A DNA stretch of 64,000 nucleotides from Firmicutes bacterium HGW-Firmicutes-2 (GCA_002841495.1 PGZV01000005.1:161212-225211); one strand, 5' to 3'. Counted from the stretch's first letter, positions 16,892 to 25,855 are shown. The notes: generated from the letters alone by a model not told the origin. Made by a program: numbers and translations.

Positions 16892-18165
16892 TTTATTTAG
16901 CCCTTAGCTTTGTTATACTCTTGGCAATAGGCATGCCAATCGCCTTTGTGGTAGGTATATCCAGTCTTCTATATTTTGTTGTAGAAAATGTGCCGATGCA
17001 AATAGTTGTTCAAAGAATGGTGAGTAGTACTCAGTCGTTTGCATTACTGGCGGTTCCATTTTTTGTATTAGCAGGCAATTTGATGAATGAAACTGGTATT
17101 ACAAACAGATTAATTAAGTTTTCAACGGTTCTTACAGGGCATATGCGTGGCGGTTTAGCGCAGGTTTCAGTCGTTCTTAGTACATTAATGGGTGGTATAT
17201 CCGGATCAGCAGTTGCTGATGCAGCGATGGAAAGCCGAATACTAGGACCGGATATGAATAAAAGAGGATTTTCCAAAGGTTTTACAGCAGCCATTTTGGC
17301 TATGGGTGGACTTATAACATCCACAATACCTCCAAGTATTGGTTTGATCTTATATGGCGTCACTGGTGAAGTATCTATAGGTAGGCTTTTCCTAGCTGGA
17401 ATTGTTCCAGGCGTCTTGATGACGGGATTCTTAATGGTAGCGGTAGCTATCATATCAAATAAGAGAAAATATTCACGAGAGTTTGAGAAGCCAGCATCTT
17501 TTACGGATGTTTTAAAGGGAATAGTTGAAAATATTTGGGCGCTCCTTTTCCCAGTTATACTCATTGTAGGTATTCGATTTGGTGTTTTTACACCTTCCGA
17601 AGCTGGTGCTTTCGCGGTGGTATATTCCCTTGTTATTGGTATATTTGTTTATAAAGAATTAACGATAGCGAAATTTATTGATGTATTAAAGAAGACATCT
17701 GTAGACTTGGCAGTTATTATGATTATCATCATTTGTTCTAATGTTTTTGGATATGCATTAGTAACAGGTAGGGTACCTCAAACCTTAGCAGGTGTTATAT
17801 CAACGGTATCAAGTAACCCTTATATTGTTTTACTGGTTATACTATTGTTTGTATTTATGGTTGGTATGTTTATGGAAGCAACGGCCAATGTTTTGATTTT
17901 AACGCCGATTTTTCTTCCGATTGTATTAGGATTAGGATTTGATCCGGTTCATTTTGGGATTTTATTTATGATCATAGTAACCATGGGTGGCATGACACCA
18001 CCGGTTGGAGTAGCCATGTATACAACATGTTCGATATTAGGTTGCTCAATAGGTGAATACACGAGAGAATCCATCATATTTATTGTAGCTGTTGTTTTGC
18101 TATTGATCATACTGGCGATATTCCCTCAGATCGTACTGTTTTTACCTAATCTAGTTTATGGATAG
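16888..18165 (+). CDS. dctM: TRAP transporter large membrane subunit (DctM family)
   Basis: A 425-aa polytopic permease with about 12 hydrophobic helices, catalysing sodium- or proton-coupled uptake of the substrate delivered by DctP. Conserved GGISGSAVAD and PPSIGLILYG segments and the C-terminal TPPVGVAMYT signature of the DctM/SiaM family are present. It is coupled to dctQ by a 4-bp overlap and is followed after 23 bp by the YiaK-like gene. The long antisense ORF inside it is a codon shadow. Confidence 0.94.
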   Translation: MIYLALSFVILLAIGMPIAFVVGISSLLYFVVENVPMQIVVQRMVSSTQSFALLAVPFFVLAGNLMNETGITNRLIKFSTVLTGHMRGGLAQVSVVLSTLMGGISGSAVADAAMESRILGPDMNKRGFSKGFTAAILAMGGLITSTIPPSIGLILYGVTGEVSIGRLFLAGIVPGVLMTGFLMVAVAIISNKRKYSREFEKPASFTDVLKGIVENIWALLFPVILIVGIRFGVFTPSEAGAFAVVYSLVIGIFVYKELTIAKFIDVLKKTSVDLAVIMIIIICSNVFGYALVTGRVPQTLAGVISTVSSNPYIVLLVILLFVFMVGMFMEATANVLILTPIFLPIVLGLGFDPVHFGILFMIIVTMGGMTPPVGVAMYTTCSILGCSIGEYTRESIIFIVAVVLLLIILAIFPQIVLFLPNLVYG

Positions 18166-18188
18166 AATGAAGAAATGGAGATGAAAGC

Positions 18189-19199
18189 ATGAGATTATCA
18201 TTTGATGAAATATATAGTGAAATAAAAAGAGCATTCGTTAAAAATGGTTTAAGTGAAGATAAAGCGGCATTATGCGCAAAAATACACACAGAGTCGACCT
18301 ATGACGGCATCTATTCTCACGGCATTAATAGAGTGGCAAGATTTGTAGAGTACATTCAAAAAGGATGGGTGGATGTTCATGCTGACCCAACGGTTGAAAA
18401 AGATTTAGGTGCCATTAAGATTATTAATGGTAATATGGGCTCAGGTGTGTTAAACGCTTTATATGCAACTGACGCGGCTATAGAATTGGCGGATAAAAAC
18501 GGCATTGGTATGGTTGGCATAAAGAACACCACCCATTGGATGCGCGGTGGCAGTTATGGACTCTATGCAGCAAAAAAAGGCTATATATCAATTATGTGGA
18601 CCAATACAGAATCTTGTATGCCACCTTGGGGTGGTAAAGACTGTAAGTTAGGCAATAACCCCTTTGTAATGGCAGCACCAGGTAACAAAGATGGTGAAGA
18701 GTTGCTCTTAGACATGGCAATATCTCAGTATGCCTATGGGAAATTACAAGTAACACGACTAGCAGGTAAAAAATTACCTTTCCCAGGTGGTTTTGATGTA
18801 GATGGTAATGTGACGGATGATCCGGGTGCCATTGAAGAATCTATGAGAATTATGCCGATCGGTTATTGGAAAGGTTCCAGCTTTTCATTTATGCTTGACA
18901 TTCTAGGCAGTCTTTTGACAGATGGTATTGGTGCGGCAGATCTTGATAAAGCAGGTAAAGGTAGTTGTGGCGGCGCATCTCAAGTTATTATTATTATTGA
19001 TCCTAAACAAATTACAGATGCAGAAAAAATGAAAAATACCATAAAAATTGCAATTGATCATATAAAAAGCTCTGCACCATCAGAAAAATCTACTGGTATA
19101 TTTGTTCCGGGTGAAGACTTTACCAATTTCAGAAAAGAACATGATGAAAAAGGCATTTATGTTGATGATAGTATTTGGGAAGAAATAACAGGACTATAA
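18189..19199 (+). CDS. yiaK: 2,3-diketo-L-gulonate reductase-like NAD(P)H-dependent oxidoreductase (YiaK/DlgD, LDH2/MDH2 family)
   Basis: A 336-aa enzyme closely following E. coli YiaK along its length: GVYSHG-like GIYSHGINR, NTTHWMRGGSYG, MPPWGGKDC, RIMPIGYWKGSS and a C-terminal VDDSIW. YiaK reduces 2,3-diketo-L-gulonate to 3-keto-L-gulonate. In E. coli it also sits with a YiaMNO TRAP transporter and YiaL, so the neighbourhood matches. Substrate identity here is still inference, since no downstream 3-ketogulonate kinase or decarboxylase is in the window. It is separated from the next gene by a strong intercistronic hairpin. Confidence 0.85.
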   Translation: MRLSFDEIYSEIKRAFVKNGLSEDKAALCAKIHTESTYDGIYSHGINRVARFVEYIQKGWVDVHADPTVEKDLGAIKIINGNMGSGVLNALYATDAAIELADKNGIGMVGIKNTTHWMRGGSYGLYAAKKGYISIMWTNTESCMPPWGGKDCKLGNNPFVMAAPGNKDGEELLLDMAISQYAYGKLQVTRLAGKKLPFPGGFDVDGNVTDDPGAIEESMRIMPIGYWKGSSFSFMLDILGSLLTDGIGAADLDKAGKGSCGGASQVIIIIDPKQITDAEKMKNTIKIAIDHIKSSAPSEKSTGIFVPGEDFTNFRKEHDEKGIYVDDSIWEEITGL

Positions 19200-19206
19200 A
19201 AGTGTG

Positions 19207-19243
19207 ATTTAGTAAGGCGGATGGTATTCCGCCTATACTAAAT
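19207..19243 (+). other. intercistronic hairpin between yiaK and yiaL
   Basis: ATTTAGTA and GGCGGA pair with TCCGCC and TACTAAAT, a 14-bp stem with a small interior loop and 6-nt apex. There is no T-tract. It ends 2 nt before the AGGAGG of yiaL, so an mRNA-stability or translation role is more likely than termination. Confidence 0.7.
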
Positions 19244-19255
19244 TAGGAGGTATAG

Positions 19256-19723
19256 ATGATATATGATCATATTGACAATTACAAACGTTACGATGGATGT
19301 TCTAAACACATAGAAAAGGCTTTTGAGTTCATTATAGATAACAAAAATGTTGAAGAAGCTGTTGATGGTACTTATGTACTTGAAGAAGATAACCTAATTG
19401 CGCATATCGTTTCAGCGAGTACACGAATGAGCGAAGATGGGGATTTGGAGATTCATAAAGAATTTATTGATTTACATTATATCTGCCAAGGCAGTGAAAT
19501 GTGTGAATTTGGCGATACTAAGTCAGCGTCGGATGTGTTTGTTTATTCAGAAGAAAAAGACATTGCCTTTCTTAGTGAAGAAAAAGTAAAGTATGCATTT
19601 GAGGTTGGTCAAGGTCAGTTCTATATAGTTTGGCCCTATGAAACACATAAGCCTCTTATAGCACCACCGGGATTGGAAGTAAAAGACATTAAAAAAATAA
19701 TTATCAAGATTCGAGTATTATAA
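19256..19723 (+). CDS. yiaL: YhcH/YjgK/YiaL family protein (DUF386)
   Basis: A 155-aa cupin-like protein of the YiaL family. Members occur in sialic-acid and sugar-acid operons and are thought to act as sugar mutarotases/isomerases or lyase-like accessory proteins; the exact reaction is unsettled. Family marks seen are EIHKEFIDLHYI (putative metal/substrate site), the FGD segment and WPYETHKPL near the C-terminus. AGGAGG stands 6 nt before the ATG. It is last in the TRAP-yiaK-yiaL unit. Confidence 0.88.
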   Translation: MIYDHIDNYKRYDGCSKHIEKAFEFIIDNKNVEEAVDGTYVLEEDNLIAHIVSASTRMSEDGDLEIHKEFIDLHYICQGSEMCEFGDTKSASDVFVYSEEKDIAFLSEEKVKYAFEVGQGQFYIVWPYETHKPLIAPPGLEVKDIKKIIIKIRVL

Positions 19724-19824
19724 TACTGGCTTAAAGCATAACATTGTACAGTATATATGACATTAAAAATGAAAAATACGATTGAATGAGTTTGGCCAAT
19801 TTTTGTAATGAATATGTCGCAAAA

Positions 19825-19856
19825 TTAGTGACAAGTTATTCACTAAATGATAATCT
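19825..19856 (+). promoter_or_regulatory. promoter of the GntR gene with inverted repeat (candidate autoregulatory site)
   Basis: GTGACA (19828-19833), 17 bp, TAATCT (19851-19856). The inverted repeat TTAGTGA-N8-TCACTAA (19825-19846) covers the -35. Its TAGTG/CACTA half-sites also occur in the dctP palindrome, in the opposite arrangement. Confidence 0.45.
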
Positions 19857-19894
19857 AATAGGCGATGATAAAAATATTTTAAGGAGATGAATCT

Positions 19895-20611
19895 ATGGAC
19901 ATTGTTGGAAGATATCAAGGAGAATCAGCTCGAGAATATGCATTGAGAATATTGAGAAGCAATATTATTTCAATGAAATTAACGCCTGGAAGTATCGTGA
20001 GTGAAAATGAAATAGCTTTAAAAATGGGTCTAAGCAGAACACCGGTGAGAGAAGCCTTGATTGAACTTAGCAAAGCACAGATTGTTGAGATATTTCCTCA
20101 AAAAGGAAGCGTTATTTCATTAATTGATACAGAGCTGGTTGAAGAAGCGCGTTTTTTGAGATTGATTGTTGAACCGGAAATCGTAAGATTGGCCTGTAAT
20201 CTAGCTACAGAAAAAGATATCTTTGATTTGAAGGAAAATGTAAGACTTCAAGATTTTTATCTGGAACATCCGGACCCTGATAGGCTTTTAGAGTTGGATG
20301 ATGCATTTCACAAGAAGTTGTTTACAATATGTAAGAAGGAACGTACCTACTCAATGATCAAAGGATTTATGATTCATTATGATAGATTCAGAAATCTAAG
20401 CCTAGTAACAATCAAGGACTTAAAAATTGTAAGTGACCATAAGGCAATTCTAAACGCTATTATAGAACATGATGAAGAAGCGGCAAAAGCATCTATTTGT
20501 AAGCACTTAAATAGATTTGAAATAGACAAACAGATGATAAAAGAGCTTTATCCGGAATATTTCAAAGAAAATAAGCATAATCAACCGAGAGTCAAAGAAG
20601 TGGTTAAGTAG
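19895..20611 (+). CDS. GntR-family transcriptional regulator, FadR/FCD subfamily
   Basis: A 238-aa repressor with an N-terminal winged HTH (about 12-75; SENEIALKMGLSRTPVREAL is the recognition region) and a C-terminal all-helical FCD ligand domain. The FCD domain has the metal/ligand residues Asp and His in DDAFHKKLF, SDHKAI and CKHLNRF. Such regulators sense sugar acids (for example UxuR, ExuR). Placed between the TRAP operon and the RspB/UxuA/UxuB genes, it probably controls both. AAGGAG precedes the ATG. Confidence 0.9.
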   Translation: MDIVGRYQGESAREYALRILRSNIISMKLTPGSIVSENEIALKMGLSRTPVREALIELSKAQIVEIFPQKGSVISLIDTELVEEARFLRLIVEPEIVRLACNLATEKDIFDLKENVRLQDFYLEHPDPDRLLELDDAFHKKLFTICKKERTYSMIKGFMIHYDRFRNLSLVTIKDLKIVSDHKAILNAIIEHDEEAAKASICKHLNRFEIDKQMIKELYPEYFKENKHNQPRVKEVVK

Positions 20612-20665
20612 AAAAAATGAGGTTACTTAACGATGTTGACTATAAAACAATAGAAAGGGATCAAC

Positions 20666-21685
20666 ATGAAGGCAGCAATAGTTAATGAACCGCTGAATAT
20701 GGAAATAATAGAAATGGATCAACCAACTTTAGAATCAGACACAGAGGTTATTGTGAAAATAAAAGCTGCAGGCATATGTGGTTCTGACGTTCATATATAT
20801 CATGGAACGAGTCCTGTAGCAACTTACCCTAGAGTCCTAGGACATGAAATTGTAGGTGTCGTAGAAGAAGTCGGTAATGAAGTGGATAGGCTAAAAATTG
20901 GTGATCGGGTTATCATCGATCAAGTCATGAACTGCGGTGAATGTTACGCATGCAAAATGGGTAGAGGCAATGTTTGCCATACTTTAAAAGTACGAGGTGT
21001 ACATGTTCATGGCGGGTATAGAGAATATATCAACGTGGATCAAAGCAGTTGTTATATTTTGCCGGAGAAAATAGCGTATACGGATGCGGTCATGATTGAA
21101 CCTGCAACAATAGCGGTACAATGTCTGCACCGCGCAGAACTAGATAAAGATGATACACTCTTAATTATGGGTGCCGGAGCACTAGGAAGTAGTATTTTAA
21201 AAGTTGCACGTTTATCAGGTGCGAGGATTATCGTAGCGGACATTTTTGATGACAAGCTAAAAGAGGCTTTGGCGTCCGGAGCTGATTATATTGTGAATGT
21301 AAGAGATGATGAGGCTGAGAAAAAGATTCGAGAAATCACAGATGGTTATGGCGTAACGGTTTCAGTGGATGCAGCTTGTACAAAAGATACACTACCGTTT
21401 TTGCTGAATGTAACCGGTAACGCTGGCCGGGTTATTACCATGGGTTTTTCTGAAGAGAAAACAGAAGTCACCCAATTGAAAATCACAGCTAAAGAACTGG
21501 ATGTAAGAGGATCTAGATTACAAAACAAGAGATTTCAAGAAGTACTGGATCTTATAGAAGCAGATCAACTTGATTTGACAGGCGCTGTTTCACATGTATA
21601 TAAATTTGCAGATATTCAGAAAGCCTTTGATTTAATAGATAGTGGTGATACAAGTATTAGGAAAGTTGTGATCAGCTTTGAGTAG
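20666..21685 (+). CDS. zinc-dependent alcohol dehydrogenase, RspB-like (candidate L-gulonate/sugar-acid 5-dehydrogenase)
   Basis: A medium-chain zinc dehydrogenase of 339 aa. AGICGSDVH gives the catalytic-zinc Cys, GHE follows, and the structural-zinc cysteines lie in CGECYACKMGRGNVC. The NAD-binding GAGALGSS follows. The ITAKELDVRGSRLQNKRF segment matches E. coli RspB closely. In known gulonate pathways an RspB-type enzyme oxidises L-gulonate to fructuronate, which fits the fructuronate reductase and mannonate dehydratase genes just downstream. Substrate is inferred. It lies 55 bp after the regulator gene. Confidence 0.85.
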   Translation: MKAAIVNEPLNMEIIEMDQPTLESDTEVIVKIKAAGICGSDVHIYHGTSPVATYPRVLGHEIVGVVEEVGNEVDRLKIGDRVIIDQVMNCGECYACKMGRGNVCHTLKVRGVHVHGGYREYINVDQSSCYILPEKIAYTDAVMIEPATIAVQCLHRAELDKDDTLLIMGAGALGSSILKVARLSGARIIVADIFDDKLKEALASGADYIVNVRDDEAEKKIREITDGYGVTVSVDAACTKDTLPFLLNVTGNAGRVITMGFSEEKTEVTQLKITAKELDVRGSRLQNKRFQEVLDLIEADQLDLTGAVSHVYKFADIQKAFDLIDSGDTSIRKVVISFE

Positions 21686-21715
21686 AATGTAATTTGAAAT
21701 AGTTAGGAGATAAAA

Positions 21716-22792
21716 ATGCAAATGACATGGCGTTGGTATGGAGAAGGCAACGACTCTATTACCTTAGATCAAATAAGACAAATTCCCGGTGTTGAGGGTA
21801 TCGTGTGGTCCCTCCACCAAAAAGCTGCCGGTGAAGTATGGGAAATGGCAGAAATTCAAGAAACAACCGATTATATCCAATCAAAAGGCTTTCATGCGGA
21901 TATTGTTGAGAGTGTCAACATTCATGATGATATCAAGCTTGGACTCCCAAGTCGCGATCATTATATAAAAATCTACATCGATACCATAAAAAAGCTGGCA
22001 AAAGTAGGCGTTAAAGTAATATGTTATAATTTTATGCCTGTTTTTGATTGGACACGAACAGATTTATATAAGGCATTGCCGGATGGATCAAACGCACTGT
22101 TCTATGAAAAAAATGCTATTACAGAAGACCCCCAAGATATGGTGGATAGAATTCTTGGAAATTCAGGTGATTTTACAATGCCGGGTTGGGAACCTGAAAG
22201 AATGGCCAAATTGGATGAACTTTTTAAAGCCTATGAAGGCATGACGGAAGCACAACTTTTTGATAACTTAAAATATTTTCTTGAAAAAATTATACCTGTT
22301 TGCGAAGCTTATGATGTAAAAATGGCCATACATCCGGATGATCCACCATGGCCAATCTTTGGTCTTCCAAGAATTATCAGAGATAGAGATCATATCAAGA
22401 CATTTTTAGGTTTGGTAGATAGCCCTTATAGTGGGTTAACACTCTGTACAGGTTCACTAGGTCCGAATTTGTTAAATAATATTCCGGATATCATTCGAGA
22501 ATTTGGCGACCGCATTCACTTTGCCCATATCCGTAATGTGAAAGTATTTGAAAATGGAGACTTTATTGAAGTATCCCATCGTGGTAAAGACGGTAATGTA
22601 GATGTTTACGAAGTGCTGAAGGCCTATCATGACCAAGGATTTAATGGATACATTCGTCCTGATCATGGTCGCCATTTATGGGGAGAGGAAAAGACCTGTC
22701 GACCCGGATATGGATTATACGATCGTGCACTAGGCGTGATGTATATGTTAGGTATCATAGATAGTCTTGACAAAAGAAAAGGTGGAAACTAA
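21716..22792 (+). CDS. uxuA: mannonate dehydratase
   Basis: Converts D-mannonate to 2-keto-3-deoxy-D-gluconate (KDG), 358 aa, a TIM-barrel of the UxuA family. Seen motifs are MTWRWYG at the N-terminus, HPDDPPWPIFGLPRI (metal-ligand His), TLCTGSLG (Cys ligand), HIRNVK, and RPDHGRHLWGE near the C-terminus with the last ligands. The RBS is TTAGGAG. It is 30 bp after the RspB-like gene and directly abuts the reductase gene. No KDG kinase or KDPG aldolase gene follows, so those must be elsewhere. Confidence 0.95.
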   Translation: MQMTWRWYGEGNDSITLDQIRQIPGVEGIVWSLHQKAAGEVWEMAEIQETTDYIQSKGFHADIVESVNIHDDIKLGLPSRDHYIKIYIDTIKKLAKVGVKVICYNFMPVFDWTRTDLYKALPDGSNALFYEKNAITEDPQDMVDRILGNSGDFTMPGWEPERMAKLDELFKAYEGMTEAQLFDNLKYFLEKIIPVCEAYDVKMAIHPDDPPWPIFGLPRIIRDRDHIKTFLGLVDSPYSGLTLCTGSLGPNLLNNIPDIIREFGDRIHFAHIRNVKVFENGDFIEVSHRGKDGNVDVYEVLKAYHDQGFNGYIRPDHGRHLWGEEKTCRPGYGLYDRALGVMYMLGIIDSLDKRKGGN

Positions 22793-24400
22793 ATGCTACA
22801 ATTAAACAATGAAGGTTTAATGAATAAAGAAGCTTGGAAAGAAAAAGATATAGAACTGCCTTTATACGACAGAGTTAAAATTGCCAAGAATACGCAGAAA
22901 AATCCAACTTGGATACATTTTGGCGCAGGTAATATTTTTAGGGGCTTTATCGCCAATGCTTATCAGAAAGTTCTAAACAACAATAAGGCAGATACAGGCA
23001 TTATTGCAGTCGAGTCTTTTGACTATGAGGTTATTGAAAAAGTATATACCCCCCATGATAATCTTACCCTTTTAGTATTAATGAAAGCAGATGGAAGCTT
23101 TGAGAAGACCGTTGTTGGCAGTATTGTTGAAAGTCTGACAGCAGTTCAGGCAAGAAAAGCGGACCAAGAACGTTTGCAAAAAATTTTTAAAGAAAAAAGC
23201 TTGCAAATGGTCAGCTTCACCATAACTGAAAAGGGATATGCATTAAAAAATCCTCAAGGTGCGTTTTTTGATATTGTTTTACAGGACTTTGAGAAAGGAC
23301 CACTAGAATCCTATCATACCATGAGCATTATTACAGCTTTGATGTACACAAGGTATAAAGAAGGTGCTTATCCTATAACCCTCGTTAGCATGGACAATTG
23401 TTCTCATAATGGTGATATCCTAAAAGAAGCCGTCATCACCATTGGCGAAGAATGGCATAAAAGAGGATTTGTTGAAGAGGGGTTTATAACGTATTTAGAA
23501 GATCAAAATAAAGTGGCTTATCCATTGACTATGATCGATAAGATCACACCAAGGCCTTCGAAAGTTGTTCAAGAGAAGCTGGAAGACTTAGGTATAGAAA
23601 ATTTGGAACCAATTGTGACTTCGAAAAATTCTTACATGGCACCTTTTGTTAATGCAGAAATCAGTGAATATTTGGTTATTGAAGATATTTTTACCAATGG
23701 CAGACCGGAACTTGAAAGTGCTGGTGTGATTTTTACAGACAGAGAGACCGTTAATCGGATTGAGACAATGAAGGTCACAACGTGTTTGAATCCTTTGCAT
23801 ACGGGACTTGCTGTATCCGGTTGCCTCTTGGGATATACATTAATTGCGGATGAAATGAATAATCCTGTACTAAAACGTTTCGTAGAAAAAATTGGTTATG
23901 ATGAAGGATTAAAAGTTGTTGTAGATCCGGGTATTATCAATCCGAAAGAATTTTTAGATGAAGTGGTATATGAACGTTTCATGAATCCTTATATACCGGA
24001 TTCACCGCAGCGTATTGCGACAGATACATCTCAAAAAGTGGGTATTCGATTTGGAGAAACCATCAAATCGTACATGAAAGATGAAGTTTTAAATGCCAAA
24101 GATTTAGTGGCGATTCCTTTGGCACTTGCACTTTGGTGTCGTTACCTACTTGGTATTGATGATCAGGGTGCATCCTTTGAAATTAGCTCGGATCCACTTT
24201 TGGAAATGTTGAAAAATGAATTAAAGGAAGTAAAATTAGGTAATAAAGATGTATCGCTTAAAAGCATTCTAAGTAATGAGAGCATCTTTGGTGTAGACCT
24301 TTATGAAGCTGGGTTAGCAGATAAGATTCAAGATATGTTTAATGAGCTGATAAAAGGACCGGGTGCCGTTATTAGGACAATGGAAAAATATTGTACTTAG
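22793..24400 (+). CDS. uxuB: mannitol dehydrogenase-family oxidoreductase, fructuronate reductase (UxuB type)
   Basis: A long-chain polyol dehydrogenase of 535 aa. The Rossmann start is IHFGAGNIFRGF, followed by TITEKGY and the catalytic Lys-Asn-His set in KVTTCLNPLHTGLA. Coupling with uxuA supports D-fructuronate to D-mannonate reduction; tagaturonate reductase is the main alternative. The RBS is weak (AAAGGTGG). Its ATG starts on the base after the uxuA stop, so translation is probably coupled. A clear terminator ends the unit at 24441-24484. Confidence 0.9.
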   Translation: MLQLNNEGLMNKEAWKEKDIELPLYDRVKIAKNTQKNPTWIHFGAGNIFRGFIANAYQKVLNNNKADTGIIAVESFDYEVIEKVYTPHDNLTLLVLMKADGSFEKTVVGSIVESLTAVQARKADQERLQKIFKEKSLQMVSFTITEKGYALKNPQGAFFDIVLQDFEKGPLESYHTMSIITALMYTRYKEGAYPITLVSMDNCSHNGDILKEAVITIGEEWHKRGFVEEGFITYLEDQNKVAYPLTMIDKITPRPSKVVQEKLEDLGIENLEPIVTSKNSYMAPFVNAEISEYLVIEDIFTNGRPELESAGVIFTDRETVNRIETMKVTTCLNPLHTGLAVSGCLLGYTLIADEMNNPVLKRFVEKIGYDEGLKVVVDPGIINPKEFLDEVVYERFMNPYIPDSPQRIATDTSQKVGIRFGETIKSYMKDEVLNAKDLVAIPLALALWCRYLLGIDDQGASFEISSDPLLEMLKNELKEVKLGNKDVSLKSILSNESIFGVDLYEAGLADKIQDMFNELIKGPGAVIRTMEKYCT

Positions 24401-24440
24401 GTTAATAATTGTAATAATTGTATTTGCAAAAATAGTTTCA

Positions 24441-24484
24441 AAAAAAGTCGGCTATGATGATTAATCTTCATAACCGACTTTTTT
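24441..24484 (+). terminator. intrinsic terminator of the uxuA-uxuB unit
   Basis: GTCGG and TATGA pair with TCATA and CCGAC (one mismatch between the two blocks), flanked by A6 and T6. Confidence 0.88.
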
Positions 24485-24521
24485 GTCGTATTGCATGTCA
24501 TGACGTAATATTATACAAAAT

Positions 24522-24565
24522 AAATCCGAATATTCCAGAGAGTTAGTATATAAATGTTCGGTAAA
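24522..24565. promoter_or_regulatory. pair of inverted PurBox-like sites upstream of purK
   Basis: AAATCCGAATATT (24522-24534) and, inverted, AATGTTCGGTAAA (24553-24565). The second is a good match to the Bacillus PurR consensus AWWWCCGAACWWT. They end 4 bp before the purK -35. The two CGAA cores are 26 bp apart, about one helical turn more than the 16-17 bp I recall for Bacillus. Confidence 0.45.
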
Positions 24566-24569
24566 ACAG

Positions 24570-24598
24570 TTGACGAATGACGATTTTCTCTGTAGAAT
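24570..24598 (+). promoter_or_regulatory. sigma-A promoter of the pur operon
   Basis: TTGACG (24570-24575), 17 bp, TAGAAT (24593-24598). The leader to the purK ATG is about 90 nt and shows no purine riboswitch core. Confidence 0.65.
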
Positions 24599-24697
24599 AG
24601 CATTAAAAGGACGTGTGAAGTGAACTGAATGTCATTTTATCTGAACTTTATGTGTTTAAGACCCTTATGACAGTATGACAGAAAAAGAGGTTATAAC

Positions 24698-25846
24698 ATG
24701 AGTGAGCTTAAGAGAATAGGTATCATAGGCGGTGGACAACTGGGTAAGATGATGATTCTGGATGCAAAACGTTATGGCTTTTATGTCGTAACTTTGGACC
24801 CGACAAAAGATTGCCCATCCCATGCCATAACAGATGAACATATTATAGCGGATTTTGATGATGTGGATGCCATTCGGATGTTGGCTAGTAAAGTGGATGT
24901 CATCACCTATGAGTTTGAACATATTCATGTAGCTATTCTTAAAGAATTAGAAAAAGAAGGCCATGCTATTTATCCTACACCTGAGAGTTTGGCTATTATT
25001 CAAAACAAATTCAGTCAGAAAAAATACCTGCTTGATGGTGGCGTACCTGTTCCTGATTTTTATGAAATCAAAGAGATCGAAGATATATACCGTATTGGTG
25101 AAATGTTCGGTTACCCAATGATGCTGAAAACCTGTACAGGTGGTTATGATGGTAAAGGTAATTTTTTGATAAAAGAGGCTAAGGAAGCTTCAGATGCTTA
25201 TAAGCAACTGGGTGACGGTAAGCATCCTCTTATGGTAGAAAGATTCGTTGACTTTGATAAGGAAATCTCTGTACTGGCTTGTAGGGGCATAGAAGGTGAT
25301 TTGGTCATATATCCGGTAGGTGAAAATAAGCATGTAAACAGCATATTGGATGAAACGGCAGTACCGGCGAACATATCCGATAACTGTACGAAGAGAGCAA
25401 TGGCAATGGCGACCGAGGTTATGAATATTTTTCATGGCGTGGGTATGTTTTGCGTTGAACTGTTTGTAACCAAAGACGAAAAACTCTATGTGAATGAAGT
25501 GGCCCCAAGACCTCATAATTCAGGTCATTATACCATAGAAGCTTGCTTAACCTCTCAGTTTGAGAATCATATCAGAGCTATTGCAGGGTTGCCACTAGGT
25601 GATGTGACACTTAGGACACCAGCGGTTATGAAAAATCTATTAGGAGAAGCTACAGGGACATGTAAAATAGTCGGTCTAACCCATGCCTGTCAGATTTCAA
25701 AAGCTAAGGTACATTTATATGGCAAGAAAGAGGTAAAGCCCTTTCGTAAAATGGGACATATTACTGCAATCGGTTCATCAGTAGAAGAAGCAAGAGAAGC
25801 AGCAGAAAGCGCCTTCACAATAATAAGAATTCTAAATGAAGAATAG
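24698..25846 (+). CDS. purK: N5-carboxyaminoimidazole ribonucleotide synthase
   Basis: ATP-grasp enzyme of 382 aa that carboxylates AIR with bicarbonate, the first half of the two-step PurK/PurE route. The N-terminal IGIIGGGQLGKM is the family signature. The ATP-grasp core includes KTCTGGYDGKG, and NEVAPRPHNSGHYTIEAC lies in the active site. AAAGAGG precedes the ATG. It heads the purine operon and is followed after 9 bp by purE. Putting purK first is a little unusual, since purE-purK order is more common. Confidence 0.95.
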   Translation: MSELKRIGIIGGGQLGKMMILDAKRYGFYVVTLDPTKDCPSHAITDEHIIADFDDVDAIRMLASKVDVITYEFEHIHVAILKELEKEGHAIYPTPESLAIIQNKFSQKKYLLDGGVPVPDFYEIKEIEDIYRIGEMFGYPMMLKTCTGGYDGKGNFLIKEAKEASDAYKQLGDGKHPLMVERFVDFDKEISVLACRGIEGDLVIYPVGENKHVNSILDETAVPANISDNCTKRAMAMATEVMNIFHGVGMFCVELFVTKDEKLYVNEVAPRPHNSGHYTIEACLTSQFENHIRAIAGLPLGDVTLRTPAVMKNLLGEATGTCKIVGLTHACQISKAKVHLYGKKEVKPFRKMGHITAIGSSVEEAREAAESAFTIIRILNEE

Positions 25847-25855
25847 GAGATATGT

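Noticed and set aside
17031-17564. 177-aa antisense ORF inside dctM
   Set aside because: It lies wholly opposite a clear DctM gene, has no RBS or family match, and low-complexity Pro/Ser/Ile content typical of a reverse-frame shadow.
24599-24697. Purine riboswitch in the purK leader
   Set aside because: No guanine-riboswitch core (paired P1 around TATA.../loop-loop elements) can be seen in the roughly 90-nt leader.
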